A stretch of 64,000 nt of DNA. Source: Elgaria multicarinata webbii (Eukaryota > Chordata > Lepidosauria > Squamata > Anguidae). The translations under genes were made by a program, and so were the position numbers. This document shows, in pieces, positions 11,167-22,300 of the stretch. Where the stretch lies: contig NC_086192.1 in NCBI RefSeq assembly GCF_023053635.1, forward strand, positions 16,220,001 to 16,284,000. The letters are read 5' to 3'. The notes beneath the pieces were generated by a model. It was given only the letters and a program-made list of their open reading frames with translations, did no database searches and was not told the DNA's origin. Positions within the stretch are counted from its first letter, which is position 1; each line of letters begins with the position of its first letter.

Positions 11167-11841
11167 TCACTTGAGGCTGAAGAAGACGGCCAGGACCGAG
11201 AAGAAGAGGGCGGCGGCCGCCAGCTCCTGCAGGCGCTCCGGCCGCGTCCACTCCCGCCGCTCGGCCTGGCGCTTCTGCCACTCCCGCCGCCGCTCCCGGA
11301 GGCCGCGCTCGCGCTCCAGCTGCTCGCCGTAGTGGGCCCGGTAGAAGGCATCGAAGTCGAAGACGGGCCGGCCGGGCGGGGCGGAGCCGGAGGCGGAGGC
11401 GGCGGCCTGGGCCGGCTTCCAGCGGGGCGCCGGGGCCGGCGGGCGGGCGCGGGCCTCCTTGCCGGAGGGCTTGCTGGCGGCGCGCAGGTCCTCCCGGCTG
11501 AGCAGCCCGCGGTCGTACTTGCGGCGCAGCGCGGCGCTGCCCAGCACCAGGTAGGCCTCGTGGACGCGGGTGAAGCGCTGCGCCGCCGCCTCGCTGCCGG
11601 CGTTGCGGTCCGGGTGGTACAGGAAGGACTGCCGGTAGTAGGCCGCCTTGACCTGCGCCTGCGTGGCGCCCGGGGCCACCCCCAGCAGCTCGTACAGGCC
11701 CCGCGGCGCGCCCGGGCGGGGGTCCCCGGCGCCGCCGCCCTCCTGGCCGGGGCCCGAGCGCCCGCGGCAGCCCCAGGGCCGAGGCGGCGGCGGCGGCGGC
11801 GCGCAGGCCCCACACAGCGGCCGCGCGGCCCTCAGGGCCAT
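11167..11841 (-). CDS. DNAJC30: DnaJ homolog subfamily C member 30, mitochondrial
   Basis: A complete intronless frame of 224 residues, as in mammals (226 in human). It has a basic, Arg/Ala-rich N-terminus compatible with a mitochondrial targeting sequence. The J domain lies at about residues 48-115, with GLYELLGVAPGATQAQVKAA, the catalytic HPD motif in FLYHPDRNAGS, and ending LRRKYDRGLLS. A poorly conserved Pro/Ala linker follows, then the diagnostic FDFDAFYRAHYGEQLERE segment and a C-terminal hydrophobic helix (AAAALFFSVLAVFFSLK). In mammals the protein sits at the inner mitochondrial membrane, where it is linked to ATP synthase function and complex I subunit turnover (family knowledge). 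The start is the ATG just behind a CpG promoter. An ATG 60 bp upstream (11902) is out of frame. Divergence is concentrated in the linker. Confidence 0.96.
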   Translation of the reverse strand: MALRAARPLCGACAPPPPPPRPWGCRGRSGPGQEGGGAGDPRPGAPRGLYELLGVAPGATQAQVKAAYYRQSFLYHPDRNAGSEAAAQRFTRVHEAYLVLGSAALRRKYDRGLLSREDLRAASKPSGKEARARPPAPAPRWKPAQAAASASGSAPPGRPVFDFDAFYRAHYGEQLERERGLRERRREWQKRQAERREWTRPERLQELAAAALFFSVLAVFFSLK

Positions 11842-12215
11842 GAGGCAGCTGCCCTGCCGGCCCCCTCAGCGGCCCCCGCGGCAGCTCTCACCGCCGCCAT
11901 CTTGGATCTGCCCGGCAGCCGCTGCCGGCCGGCGGACGCCGTGCCAGCGGGCGGCCAATGGGAGAGCGCCTCCTGGCCGATGGGGGCGGGACCCAGGCAG
12001 TGGTTGGTGGGCGTGGGACGGACGCTCGGCTTAGCCAGTGGAGGGGGAGGGCGGGAAACGTCATAGTGGGAGGACGCGGCGCGGGGGGTAGGCGTCACCG
12101 GCGGCGCCAATGGGAGGAAGGGCGAGGCCAGCGAGGGGGCATCGCGCGGCGATGACGCTCTGCCGCCTGATTGGCAGGTTCTGTGGGCGGGTCACCGGAT
12201 TGCCCGCCAATGGAA
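11842..12215 (-). promoter_or_regulatory. DNAJC30 CpG-island promoter with CCAAT boxes
   Basis: A TATA-less, CpG-rich block upstream of the DNAJC30 ATG. It holds four CCAAT pentamers (11955-11959, 12107-12111, 12170-12174 inverted, 12207-12211), as expected for an NF-Y-driven housekeeping promoter. In human, the DNAJC30 promoter is shared with divergent BUD23, but no BUD23 first exon is visible on the plus strand here. Confidence 0.6.
11891..11905 (-). promoter_or_regulatory. YY1-type site overlapping an upstream ATG
   Basis: The minus strand reads CCAAGATGGCGGCGG, matching the established YY1 consensus AANATGGCGGC usually found just downstream of start sites of nuclear genes with mitochondrial products. 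Its ATG (11902) opens a 22-codon upstream frame that stops at 11832, overlapping the DNAJC30 start by ten bases. Confidence 0.6.
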
Positions 12216-12281
12216 AGAACGGAGAGGGGGGGCTGGGCTGGGCAGCGAGGGGGGAAGATTCGTCAGCCCTCCAGATTTTGT

Positions 12282-12721
12282 TGCGATTCCGACTCCCATC
12301 ATCCTTCACTACTGGCCATGGTTATGGGGGTTGGACTCCAATACCCATCTGGAGGGTGCTTGAGAGGCTGTGGGCCCATCCAGGTCTGGCTGGACTCCAA
12401 CTCCCATCATTCTTCACTACTTGCCATGGTGATGGGAGTTGGAGTCCAAAACCCGTCTGGAGGGTGCTGGAGAGGTTGTGGTCCCCTCTAGGTGTGTCTG
12501 GACTCCAACTCTCATCATTCTTCACTACTTGCCATGGTGATGGGAGTTGGAGTCCAAAACCCATCTGGAGGGTGCTTGAGAGGCTGTGGGCCCCTCCAGG
12601 TCTGGCTGGACTCCAACTCCCATCATCCTTCACTACTTGCCATGGTGATGGGAGCTGGAGTCCCAAACCCATCTGGAGGGTGCTGGAGAGGCTGTGGGCC
12701 CAACCATGTGTGCCTGGACTA
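12282..12721. repeat. 108-bp tandem array of a palindromic element
   Basis: Four head-to-tail units with GGACTCC at 12392, 12500, 12608 and 12716 (exactly 108 bp apart) and a diverged first unit from 12284. Each unit is a hairpin in which GGACTCCAACTCCCATCAT pairs with ATGATGGGAGTTGGAGTCC-like sequence around CTTGCCATGGTG. It resembles family P1. Since 108 is a multiple of 3, the array gives long open frames with a 36-residue repeat, which I regard as spurious. Confidence 0.9.
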
Positions 12722-13178
12722 CTGTATGACAAAAGTGTTGTAGAAAAGGCAGAGGAGAAGAGAGAAAAATACACATGGAAGTCAATGAACTATGGTAACA
12801 AGAGAAGGTCACAACTATTCCCTTTTTATATTGTGCTTTTTATATTGTATTTTGTATTTGTGTCTTTAAATTGTTGGGTTTTTTATTATGCTCTTCATGG
12901 TTTTAATTTTTATGACCCGCCCAGAGAGCTTTGGCTATTGGGCGGTATAGAAATGAAATGAAATAAATAAATAAATAAAAAATAGTCACATCAGTCACCG
13001 GCATCACTTCAAAAAACTGTACAGAAAACCTTCTGAAACTGGGCCTACCGAAATACATCCGCACCAACATCCAGAAAGCATTCAGACTCCAAACATGCTC
13101 AATTGTCAGGAAATTTCTGAATCAGTAATAGACAGCCTGTCATGTCCATCTAGAAAAACCGCCATGAGCAAGAAAAGA

Positions 13179-13211
<33 letters not shown>

Positions 13212-13939
13212 AATGATAATAGGCTTGGACATTTTCAGACATTATTTATTTCATTTCTTTAACATATTTCTTGGCCGCCTTTCAGGGCAGAAGCCCTCCC
13301 AAAGCAGTTTACAGCAATACAAAATATAAAACCAGACACGAGGCTTTTGAATTGGATGTCGCTTAAGCCGGCCGGCCATGTCAGTGCAAGACACACACGG
13401 GCCTGCAGAACGAGTCTTTGCTTTAAAGAGAGGCTAAAGGGTGCTTTTGGACAACAACTGTAAAAAAGAGAAGAGAGAGAGAGAGAGAAGACCTACTGAG
13501 AAGTAGTCAGCAGACAGATCACAGCTTTACCGAATAAATAAACCAAGCTTTTGCAGACGTTCAATTGCCGTATTTGGGACTGTGGTTCTGCCATATGGCT
13601 GCGAAGTTTGTCGACACCGGCGTGTGCCTGGCTTCGCAAAACAGCCCTTCCTTCCTCCCTGTTCTGGTGGTGCCTGGCACCAGAGGGCTTCTTCTCTCAG
13701 AGGGTTGGAATCCACCGGGATCACAGCTTCAGCACTAAGCAGATGGGACAGCGGATAGATGCTGCTACCGCCTCCCCGACCTGGCGCTCTCCAGATGGTT
13801 TGCACGGCAACTCCTGGGAGAAGGTTGTGGAAGGCTGCGCTTCCTCAGTACCAGATTCTGGGGGTGGGTGGGGGGACGGAGGAAGGGCCAGCTCTTGCCC
13901 AGCTGGGCCAGTCCTTCCAGGCCACTCCATCCGTTGGGG
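12722..13939. other. Spacer between DNAJC30 promoter and MLXIPL stop
   Basis: Contains a repeat tail with a CCGCCCAGAGAGC...GGGCGG hairpin and (AAAT)n end (about 12825-12980), a (GAT)n run (13179-13213) and AT-rich sequence. AATAAA on the minus strand at 13250-13245, about 690 bases past the MLXIPL stop, is a possible polyadenylation signal but lies in repeat-like DNA. No other gene is seen. Confidence 0.5.
13179..13213. repeat. (GAT)n microsatellite
   Basis: Eleven near-perfect GAT/TGA triplets. Confidence 0.95.
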
Positions 13940-14061
13940 CTAGGAGGAGGCGTTGCTGGGGCCGGCCCCGGTCACCGCCTGGGTGGCCTGTTCAGGGATG
14001 TCAGCCGGGTTGGTCAGGATCGAAGTGGAAACACTCAGCTGGCGGAGGGAACTCAGGACTG
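13940..14061 (-). CDS. MLXIPL: MLXIPL exon 17 (last coding exon)
   Basis: Begins after TTCCTCAG and completes a split Thr codon. It encodes [20 protein letters not shown] and [11 protein letters not shown], then ends NASS-TAG. It matches the human C-terminus up to TRAVTEG, with a diverged last ten residues. Confidence 0.95.
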
Positions 14062-17028
14062 CTGAGGAAGCAAAAGAAGAGGGGGGGTCTACAAAAACCT
14101 GCCTTGAGGGGGAAGACGCAACTCGGCCTTGCTAACGCCCCCAACCCAGCTCCCAAAAGACAGCATGGCCGCCCTGCACCCAGGCACACTACAAAGCGCT
14201 GTTTCCCCTCCCCACCCCACCAATGCAACAAAACCATCAAACTCCCCTTATGGCCACACCTCCTTCCCCTTGCCCCGCCCCCTTGCCCCATACACCGGCT
14301 GTTGGGTGGTTTCCCAACTGCTGTGCACGTTCCCCCCTGCACACACACACACACACCCTATAAGTTTTACAATCCTACGCATGTTTATACAGAAAACATC
14401 CTACAATCCTATGCATGTTTAGACAGAAAACATCCTACCATCCTATGCATGTTTAGACAGAAAAAAGTCCTACCATGTCCAGCATAATCCAGCCAGCATA
14501 TGCTGGGAGATTTAGGCCTTTTTTCTATCTAAACATGCAGAAGACTTGGGCCCTAAAAGGCTGAAATACCTCTCAGGAGGCTCAGGTATCATAGAATCAT
14601 AGAATCCTAGAATAGCAGAGTTGGAAGGGACCTACAAGGCTATCGAGTCCAACTCCCTGCTCAGTGCAGGAAGCCACCCTAAAGCAGGTAGTGGCAGGAA
14701 GTTACAATGGGCTGGTATGTTTTCCCATTTCGGCCCCGCCCCCTTTGCTTTCCACCCCGCCCACCTCTGGAATGCAGCCCCCAAGCACTTCCGCAATACT
14801 AAATCCGGCCCCTGGGATTAAAGACGTTCCCCACCCTGGGTCCACACCGTCTCTGCCCTCCACCCTTCGTGCCTGGGAATCCCTTGCTTTTGCTAGAAGC
14901 AAGAAACGGGCCCGATCCCATCCCCGGCGTGGCAGGCAAGGCACGAGGAGGAGGAGGAGCAGGCCGGCTACTCACTGGGTCGCAGTGCTGGGAGGGAGCA
15001 GTACTGATCCAGCCAGGCGAGGGAGGTCTGGCTGAGGCTTTCAATGCTGCTTGTGGAGACCATCCCGTTGAAAGACTCAAAGAGGGGCCGCATGAGAATG
15101 CTGAACTGATGGCAGAGCAGCAGTCAAGGGCCAGGGCTTTGCTGCATGGCGGGGAGGGGAGGGGAGGGGGCGGAGAGACCCCCAGCTGCCGCCCCCCACC
15201 CCACACACACACCACACACACCCGTCTCCCCTCTGGCCGCTGCAAGGAATGTCTGGAGCAGCGCCGGGCCCTGTGAAGCCTGGACGCCATCCCAAACTCC
15301 GCAGGGGAGCGCAAAGGCCGGCAGCCCCCTCCCGCTCCAGAAAAGGATACAACCCAGAACTTCCAGTTTTGCAAGGTGCAGGCGCGGACGTACTCGTCAA
15401 ACATGTCCCGCATCTGGTCGAAGCGCTGCTGGGTGATGGGCACGCCCGTGGCCGGCAGCTGCTGCTGGCACAGGCTGGAAGGAGGAGATGCCACATGAGG
15501 CACAAGGGGGACATCTGCCCGCCCGCCCGCCCGCCCCCTCCCAAAGAAACGCCGTCCCTGCGCTGCAGGCCCAGGCCCTACTTGATGGAGGCGTTGAGCT
15601 CCTCGATCTGGTCCCGGAGGCGCTGGGCCTCTTCCTGCAGGACGGACCGTTCTTGCTGCAGCTTGCAGATGTACTCGGAGGTTTTCTGCAGGGTGGTGGC
15701 TTTGCTCACCTGCACGGCGGAGGGGAGGGAGGGGGTCAGGGTGGCCGATGTCTGACCTTACTGGCAGAAGACAGTCCTCCCTTTGAAGAGGCCTCCAGCC
15801 CAAGTCTGGGTTAAATCGAAGAAGTATCCGAAGGGAGAGGCGGGTCTCTTTGGCCCGTTCTCAGCACCTGGGCAGCGAGCACGTCACGTAGAGGAGTTTC
15901 TACATGAGGCTTTTATCCCGCATCTTTACCCGGGCTTCTGCATTCTTTGCGGGATTAAGATCAGCTCCTTTACACGTGCTTTTTTTCCCTGTGTTTTTTT
16001 CTTTCTCTGCCTTTCTGTATATTTCATTCTACAGCCACTAGATGGAGGTGTGATATAGCGGAACGGTGCAATGACATGCAATAAATCTAACACCATTCTG
16101 AAAAATACTGCGCTTTCCTCACCCTAAAAAAAACTCGTGATAACGGTTGCAAAGCTCGGGAGAGGCCCTGGAGGATGATGGCGTCGTGTCAAGGTCCTGA
16201 AAACTACCGTGCAAGCGCCACTGCTCACAGTTTTCTTCGCTATGTTGAGATGTATTGAATTACAAGCCCTGTTTCTAAATTGGCGTCTGTCCATAGAAAT
16301 GCGCATATGCAAAAGCGAAGCGTAATGCTGTCCTCTTTGCTCCTCTTTTTGGGCGAAGCGTCAGTGGCCACCTTAGATGTCAGTCCACTGCAACTCCCAT
16401 CTGCCCCAGCAATGGTGAGGGATGATGAGAAAGGCAGCCCACGGCTCACCTTGAGGCTGGGCTGGGCGCTCAGCGTGCTCACCAGCCCGTGCAGAGTGTC
16501 GAAGCCCAGCTTGATGTTGAAACGACGCTTCTGCTCGGCGGAGATGTGGGTGATTCGACGGCTTTCCGCCTGCGAGGGGAAGAAAGGGGGCGCTTTCAGG
16601 CCTGGGGGCTTTAAAGGCGTTCCCTTTCCAAACGGGGGGGGGGCACAGCACAAATGTTAACGGAGGCAGGGCGAAGGAGGCAACCTGCATTGGCCGGGAT
16701 GCACCTCTTGCGTTACAGAATCTTTCGGGGGCCGTCTTCCAGTCGCAAGGGGATTAAGGCACTGGTGCAAGTCCCAAAACAAGAAGAGAGTGTCCCATGC
16801 GGGTCGGAGAAGGGGGTTCTTGGGAGGCCAAATGTTTATTTTCACAAAGCCCGACGCGTCGGGCTTTGTGAAAATAAACATTTGGCCTCCCGAGAACCCC
16901 TTTCTCCTTTCTCCGACCATTAGACAGCAAGTCCCACAATTCCCAGAGATCAGCAGAGGAGTTTCTCCTTCCAGATGTGCTGGACTGCATCTCCCAACAC
17001 ATCTGGAGAGTGCCATCTTCGCTCCTCT

Positions 17029-17061
<33 letters not shown>

Positions 17062-18993
17062 TGGTAAAGGGGGTCACTTCTGTAAACCGGAAGGCAAGCT
17101 GAACGTGTTCTTTGCAAAGACACCCCCCCTCCCTCTCCTCACCTTGCGTGGCTCGGTCCTGCTCCGGCTGCACGAGTAGAGAGGAGCTGAAACCAGGCCC
17201 TCAAGGGAGACGGGAGACCCCTGCCCGGACGCCTTCCGGTTACCGGCTGCTGGGAGGTGGATGAGAACAAAGGCACTGCTGTTACTCGTTGCATCTGAGC
17301 ATGCACAGAGTGTTTTTCCATCACCCCCTCCATATCCCCCACAACCACTGCCCAGCAGAATTGCTCACCACAGACCGGGGTGGGGGAGAGCCGTTCCGCC
17401 TTGGGGACGAGCAGCACCGGTGGGGTGACAGGGATGGCCTGCGAAGGGCTGGAGGCGGGGGACAGACGAGGACTCGGCTGAGTCATCCGGGGCAAGAAGC
17501 CGGCCGGCTCCTCGCCGAAGGCGCTTTGCTACGAGAAAGGAAGCGGCGGAGACAACAGTCAAAGGGAAGGGGGGCCTGCAGTCAAGGGGAAGGGGGGCCC
17601 TCGGTTGCAAGGGCGCTTCTCTGCACAGGGGGAGGGGGGCCTGCAGAGAGGAGGCCCTGGAGATGTGCCGCCTCTTTCCCAGTACAACCTGCTCGTTCAC
17701 CTCCCATCATGCCTGGCCATTGGCCGTGCTGGCTGGGGCTGATGGGAGTTGTAGTCGGCAACATCTGGAGGGCACCAAGGGGCCTGTCTTGTGTTTTCTT
17801 CCTCTTCGGTCGCGTGCCCCGTACGCTTTAAATGCCACAACTGAGGTGTTTGTTCTTTTGGTGATGTATCTGCTAGGCAGTGCCGGCACCAAGGATCGGC
17901 CTGCTGGGGCACTTGCCCGGGGCCCACACCCCAGCAGGGGCCCACTGGCAAGGGACACCCCCTGAAACCGCTCCTCCTCCTCCTCCTCCTCCTCTTCCCC
18001 ACAGCCACCTGCCTTGTTTTGCCTGCTGCCTCTCGCTCTCGCTCTGGCCCAGGCAGAGGAGGAGAATAGCAGAGTCGGAAGGGGCCTACAAGGCCATCGA
18101 GTCCAACCCCCTGCTCAATGCAGGAATCCACCCTAAAGCATCCCTGACAGAGGGTTGTCCGGCTGCCTCTTGAAGGCCTCTAGGGTGGGAGAGTCCACAA
18201 CCTCCCTAGGTAACTGATTCCATTGTCGTACAGCTCTAACAGTCAGGAAGTTTTTCCTGACGTCCCGCCGGAATCTGGCTTCCTGTCACTTGAGCCCGTT
18301 ATCCTGTGTCCTGCACTCTGGGAGGATCGAGAAGAGATCCTGGCCCTCCTCTGTGGGACAACCTTTCAAGTATTTGAAGAGTGCTCTCATGTCTCCCCCC
18401 TGGCCCCCGGGCTCCATCCTTGTCCAGCCAACAAGTGACTCAGTTGTTGGAACCAGTTCCCTAGGGAGGTTGTGGGCTCTCCCACACTGGAGGCCTTCAA
18501 GAGGCAGCTGGACAACCACCTGTCAGGGATGCTTTAGGGTGGATTCCTGCATTGAGCAGGGGGTTGGACTAGATGGCCTTGTAGGCCCCTTCCAGCTCTG
18601 CTATTCTATGATTCTATGACGAGGAAGAGGCATAGAGCAAGAGCAGCTCTCCGCAATGGCGGAGAGAAGGTAGACCCACGGAGGGAGGGAAGGAGGGGGC
18701 CCTGGGGGCCGTTCAAAAACCTGGGGCCTCTGGATTCCAGTTCCTTGCTGATGAAATTCTCCGGGGATCTGCCCAGGCCCAGAGCCGGACTGGATGGACA
18801 TTCGGCCTGGGTCAGTGGGGTCCCTCTCATCTTCCCTTGTGATTTCTCTTCCAAGGAAAGGCACTTTGGGCTACCTGGACACCGGATGCATATGAAGACC
18901 CACCCGTGGGGTGTCAGCCAGTTTCCTGGCAGGCGTTCCTCCCAACAGCTCTGGCGGTTTGGGGTGGCGGGAAGAGGGGGGGCTTGGGTCTCT

Positions 18994-19024
<31 letters not shown>

Positions 19025-19298
19025 CACCATGGGGGGGGGGATTGTGAAACGGTCAGATTCCTGGCAGCTGTAGATGCCAGCCCCCACCCCCCGGGCCTTA
19101 ACCCTGGCCAGAAGAGAAAAGCCCCCCATTGTAATCCCCCACCCCCACCACCCTGGTCACACAGACACACACAAAAACCCTTCCTACCAGGGATTCTGGA
19201 GATGTGGCAACCAATGTCTCTGCACTGGGCTCTGGTTTAGCTGCCAAAGAAGAAAGGAAAGAAGGAAACAGAGGGGAAAAGAAAAAGAAGAAGGGGAA

Positions 19299-19337
<39 letters not shown>

Positions 19338-22300
19338 GCGGCTTCATTTGATTGTTTCTTTTTATGTATCTGTCTTAATTGTTTCTGTAAATTGTAATTG
19401 TTTATTGTTAGGATGTATTGTGTACACATTTTCACAGTGGTTTTTTTTTAGTAATTTTGTATATCAACCACTTAGGGTGCAATACATTAAAAAAAAAGGC
19501 CTACCATCCTATGCATGTTTAGACAGAAAGAGCCCTACAATCCTATGCATGTTTAGACAGAAAGAGCCCTACAATCCTATGCATGTTTAGACAGAAAGAG
19601 CCCTCCAATCCTATGCATGTTTAGACAGAAAAATGCCCTACAATCCTATGCATGTTTAGACAGAAAAATGCCCTACTATCCTATGCATGTTTAGACAGAA
19701 AAAAGGCCTATAGCTCTCAGGTCTACTGGCTGGGGAATGCTGGGAGTCGTCGGACTTTTTTTCTGTCTAAGATTTCATTATCTTATATGTTACATCTGTA
19801 TGTAAATAAATAAATAAAAATATTAATAGTTTAATAATAATAATAATAATAACAATAATAACAATAATAATAGCAGCAGCAACAGCAGCTTCCTGGTTTA
19901 TTGGAGCATGATTTTAGCCGATGAAACTTGTCTTCAGAAATCAGCGTTCACCTCACTGGCCAATCGCTCGCTTCAGCCTCGCAGCCCCAATCCCAGCGCG
20001 TTCCCTGATTGGCAAAGAGGAGACCCCCCCGGCCTGCCCTCTCCACGCCTGCCCCCTTCCTTACCTGTGGTCAGCAGCTGCGTCAGACACGGGTTTGGCC
20101 CGGTGGCCAGCGGAGAAGCCGGGCTGGGCCTGGGGGCCCTCTTGGCCTTGCTGCCGGCCGCCTTCCCCCGGGGCCCGTCGCTCGCAGGCTGGGGCTGCCC
20201 TCGGGCCGCGCCAAAGACGGGGCAGGCCGCCATGCCAGGGTGCAGATGGGGGGCACTGAAGGGAGGGTGGTATCCAGGGGGCAGGTCCACCCCGAAGCCG
20301 GGCAGGTTTGGGGGGAAGCAGGGCGTGGAGAGCGCCGGGGAAGCCGGCCGGGAAAAGAGCGGGGAGGGCGGGTAGTGGAACTTGTGGCGTGGGGCAGAGG
20401 CCGGGGGACGGCCTGGCTCCAGGCCCGGCTGGGGGGGGCTGGGCAGGGGGGCAGGGCAGTACGGCTCGTAGCGGTCCAAGCTCAGCCACTTGCTGGGGAA
20501 GGTGTAGGGCAGCCGGGGCTTCTGCTTGACCTCCGGGCCAAGGAGGCCGTGGGGGGCAGGGGGCAAGGGGGCAGCGGGGAGGTCAGGGCCGAGGAAGGGG
20601 CCGGGCGGGCCGAGCGGAGCGGAGCAACCGCCTGTGGGCTGCAAAAGAGAAAAGGGCAAGAGGAAGACACCGGAGGGAAAACTCTCGGAAGAACGGACAG
20701 AAACGATTGAACAGCAGCCGGGCAAGCGAGCCCAGCTGCTTTCGGCCACACTGAGGACTGGAAGCTTGTCTACACGTCACGGTCGGCCAGAGCAAATCCC
20801 ACCCCATCCGCTGGGCCCCCTGCGAAGGCAAGTACTGAGCTGTAGACCAAGGAGGGGGGTCTCTGGCCCGTGAGGGTCCAGTGTCCACCCACAACCCCCA
20901 GTCCCCATTTCTTCCCCAGATCCTGTCCCCTCTCCCAACAAGGAAGCACTCTTGACAGTTTCCCTGGTAGAAAGGGAGCCTTTGTCACTGCCCAGCACAG
21001 GAAAGCTCTTAGCTCCGACCAACTGCAGACTGGAGATAAGAGTGTTTCCCTGCAGGGGAGAGTGGCTGGGTCCTGGGGAGGAAGAGGTTTTGTGTGACTC
21101 AGTCCTGCTTACTTCTGAGTGAGCATGCAGAGACTTATCTTGCTTTCTTGTGAGTAGGCTTCTAATTGATAATCATCTCCTTTGGGCCACGCCCACTCTG
21201 CCTTTTGGCCACGCCCACGGACGGAACGTGGCCCCCGAGACCCTTCCCAGATTGAAATTCAGCCCTCAGGGTGGGAGGTTCCCCACCGCTGTTGTAAAAC
21301 CTTGACCTATTAACCCCTCGTGCTGACTCCTGGAAGGCTACTCTGCATGTGCTCAGAGTTGCTCTCGCTTTCTCTCTCTCAACGAACTCATTCCCAACTC
21401 TAATTTCAGGGCTTCATGTCCCAATAACTTCCCTTGAAGCAAAGCTGTGGATCGGGGCCAGCTTAGGAAACGAGGAGAGGCGGGCAGAGGGAGAATGGGC
21501 CTGAAACACCGAGAAGACCCACTGCCATGGGGCAGCAGGGCAAAGAAGACCGTGGTCGAGGCAGGCGCACCTGGAGGCGAGGTCCGGACAGGCCGGGGGA
21601 GCCGGAGGGGCCCGGGGGGAGCAAGCCGTCAGCCGGGCTGGGAAGGAGGGTGCCACCAAAGAGGGTCTCCGGCACGGGCGCAAAGCAGGGCTGCTCCTGG
21701 TAGCTCAGGCTCGTCTGGGCAGGCAGCGTCCGAGGGCTGGAGAAGAAATCTGGACAGCAAGAGACGGTGGTCAGAGCAAAGCCCAGAAGGTGCTGCTGCA
21801 GCAAACGTGCCAAAGCTTTGCAAGAGATATACGAAAGAGTGGGTGGTATTACTGACTAGACCAGCGTCTAGTTAGGACCCACCAAAATTCCACCAAATTG
21901 TGCAAGCTTTTGAGTTCCCCAGAACTCTTTGTCAAGCCAACCCCCCCCCCCCAAAAAAAACAGCACATGATATTGTGGAAGAAACAAAGTTTAAAAACTT
22001 GCTTGCTGTTACAGCCGTGAGGCCTGCAGTTTAGACAGAACCAGACCCAAAAATATTGGGACTTTTCTTCTATCCCCGTCTCCTCTGCTCTTTTTTGCCT
22101 GACAAAGAGATCTGGAGAACTTGAAAGCTTGCACAATTTTGTTGGATTTTGATTGGTCCTAGTATGGCCCAACTGCGGCTTCTGGGGTTTTTGCCCATCA
22201 TAGACCAGTGTGGCTACCTTGGTTTTTTGGTTTTTTTGTGTGTGATGTACTTAAAAATGCTTACATTGTTTATTATCATTTATATATTTACATTATTTTT

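Noticed and set aside
10468-11815. Minus-strand frames of 198, 341 and 396 codons
   Set aside because: They run out of frame through DNAJC30 and on into the GC-rich minisatellite. Pro/Ala/Arg-rich shadow translation with no domain.
12110-12961. 283-codon plus-strand open frame
   Set aside because: Most of it is the 108-bp tandem array, whose length divisible by three keeps frames open. The repeated PSGGCLRGCG-type peptide is an artefact.
12000-13900. BUD23 or VPS37D exons, expected from human synteny
   Set aside because: I looked for the BUD23 methyltransferase signature (LDIGCGTG) and VPS37 coiled-coil sequence on both strands and saw nothing convincing anywhere in the window.
18620-18866. 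Candidate MLXIPL exon (minus frame with [10 protein letters not shown])
   Set aside because: It has no matching acceptor/donor pair in the needed phase. The true small exon at 19188-19240 fits both phase and homology.
14372-19710. CRISPR-like spacing of the 34-bp repeats
   Set aside because: The repeats are contiguous without unique spacers and belong to a transposon terminus. The genome is a vertebrate's.
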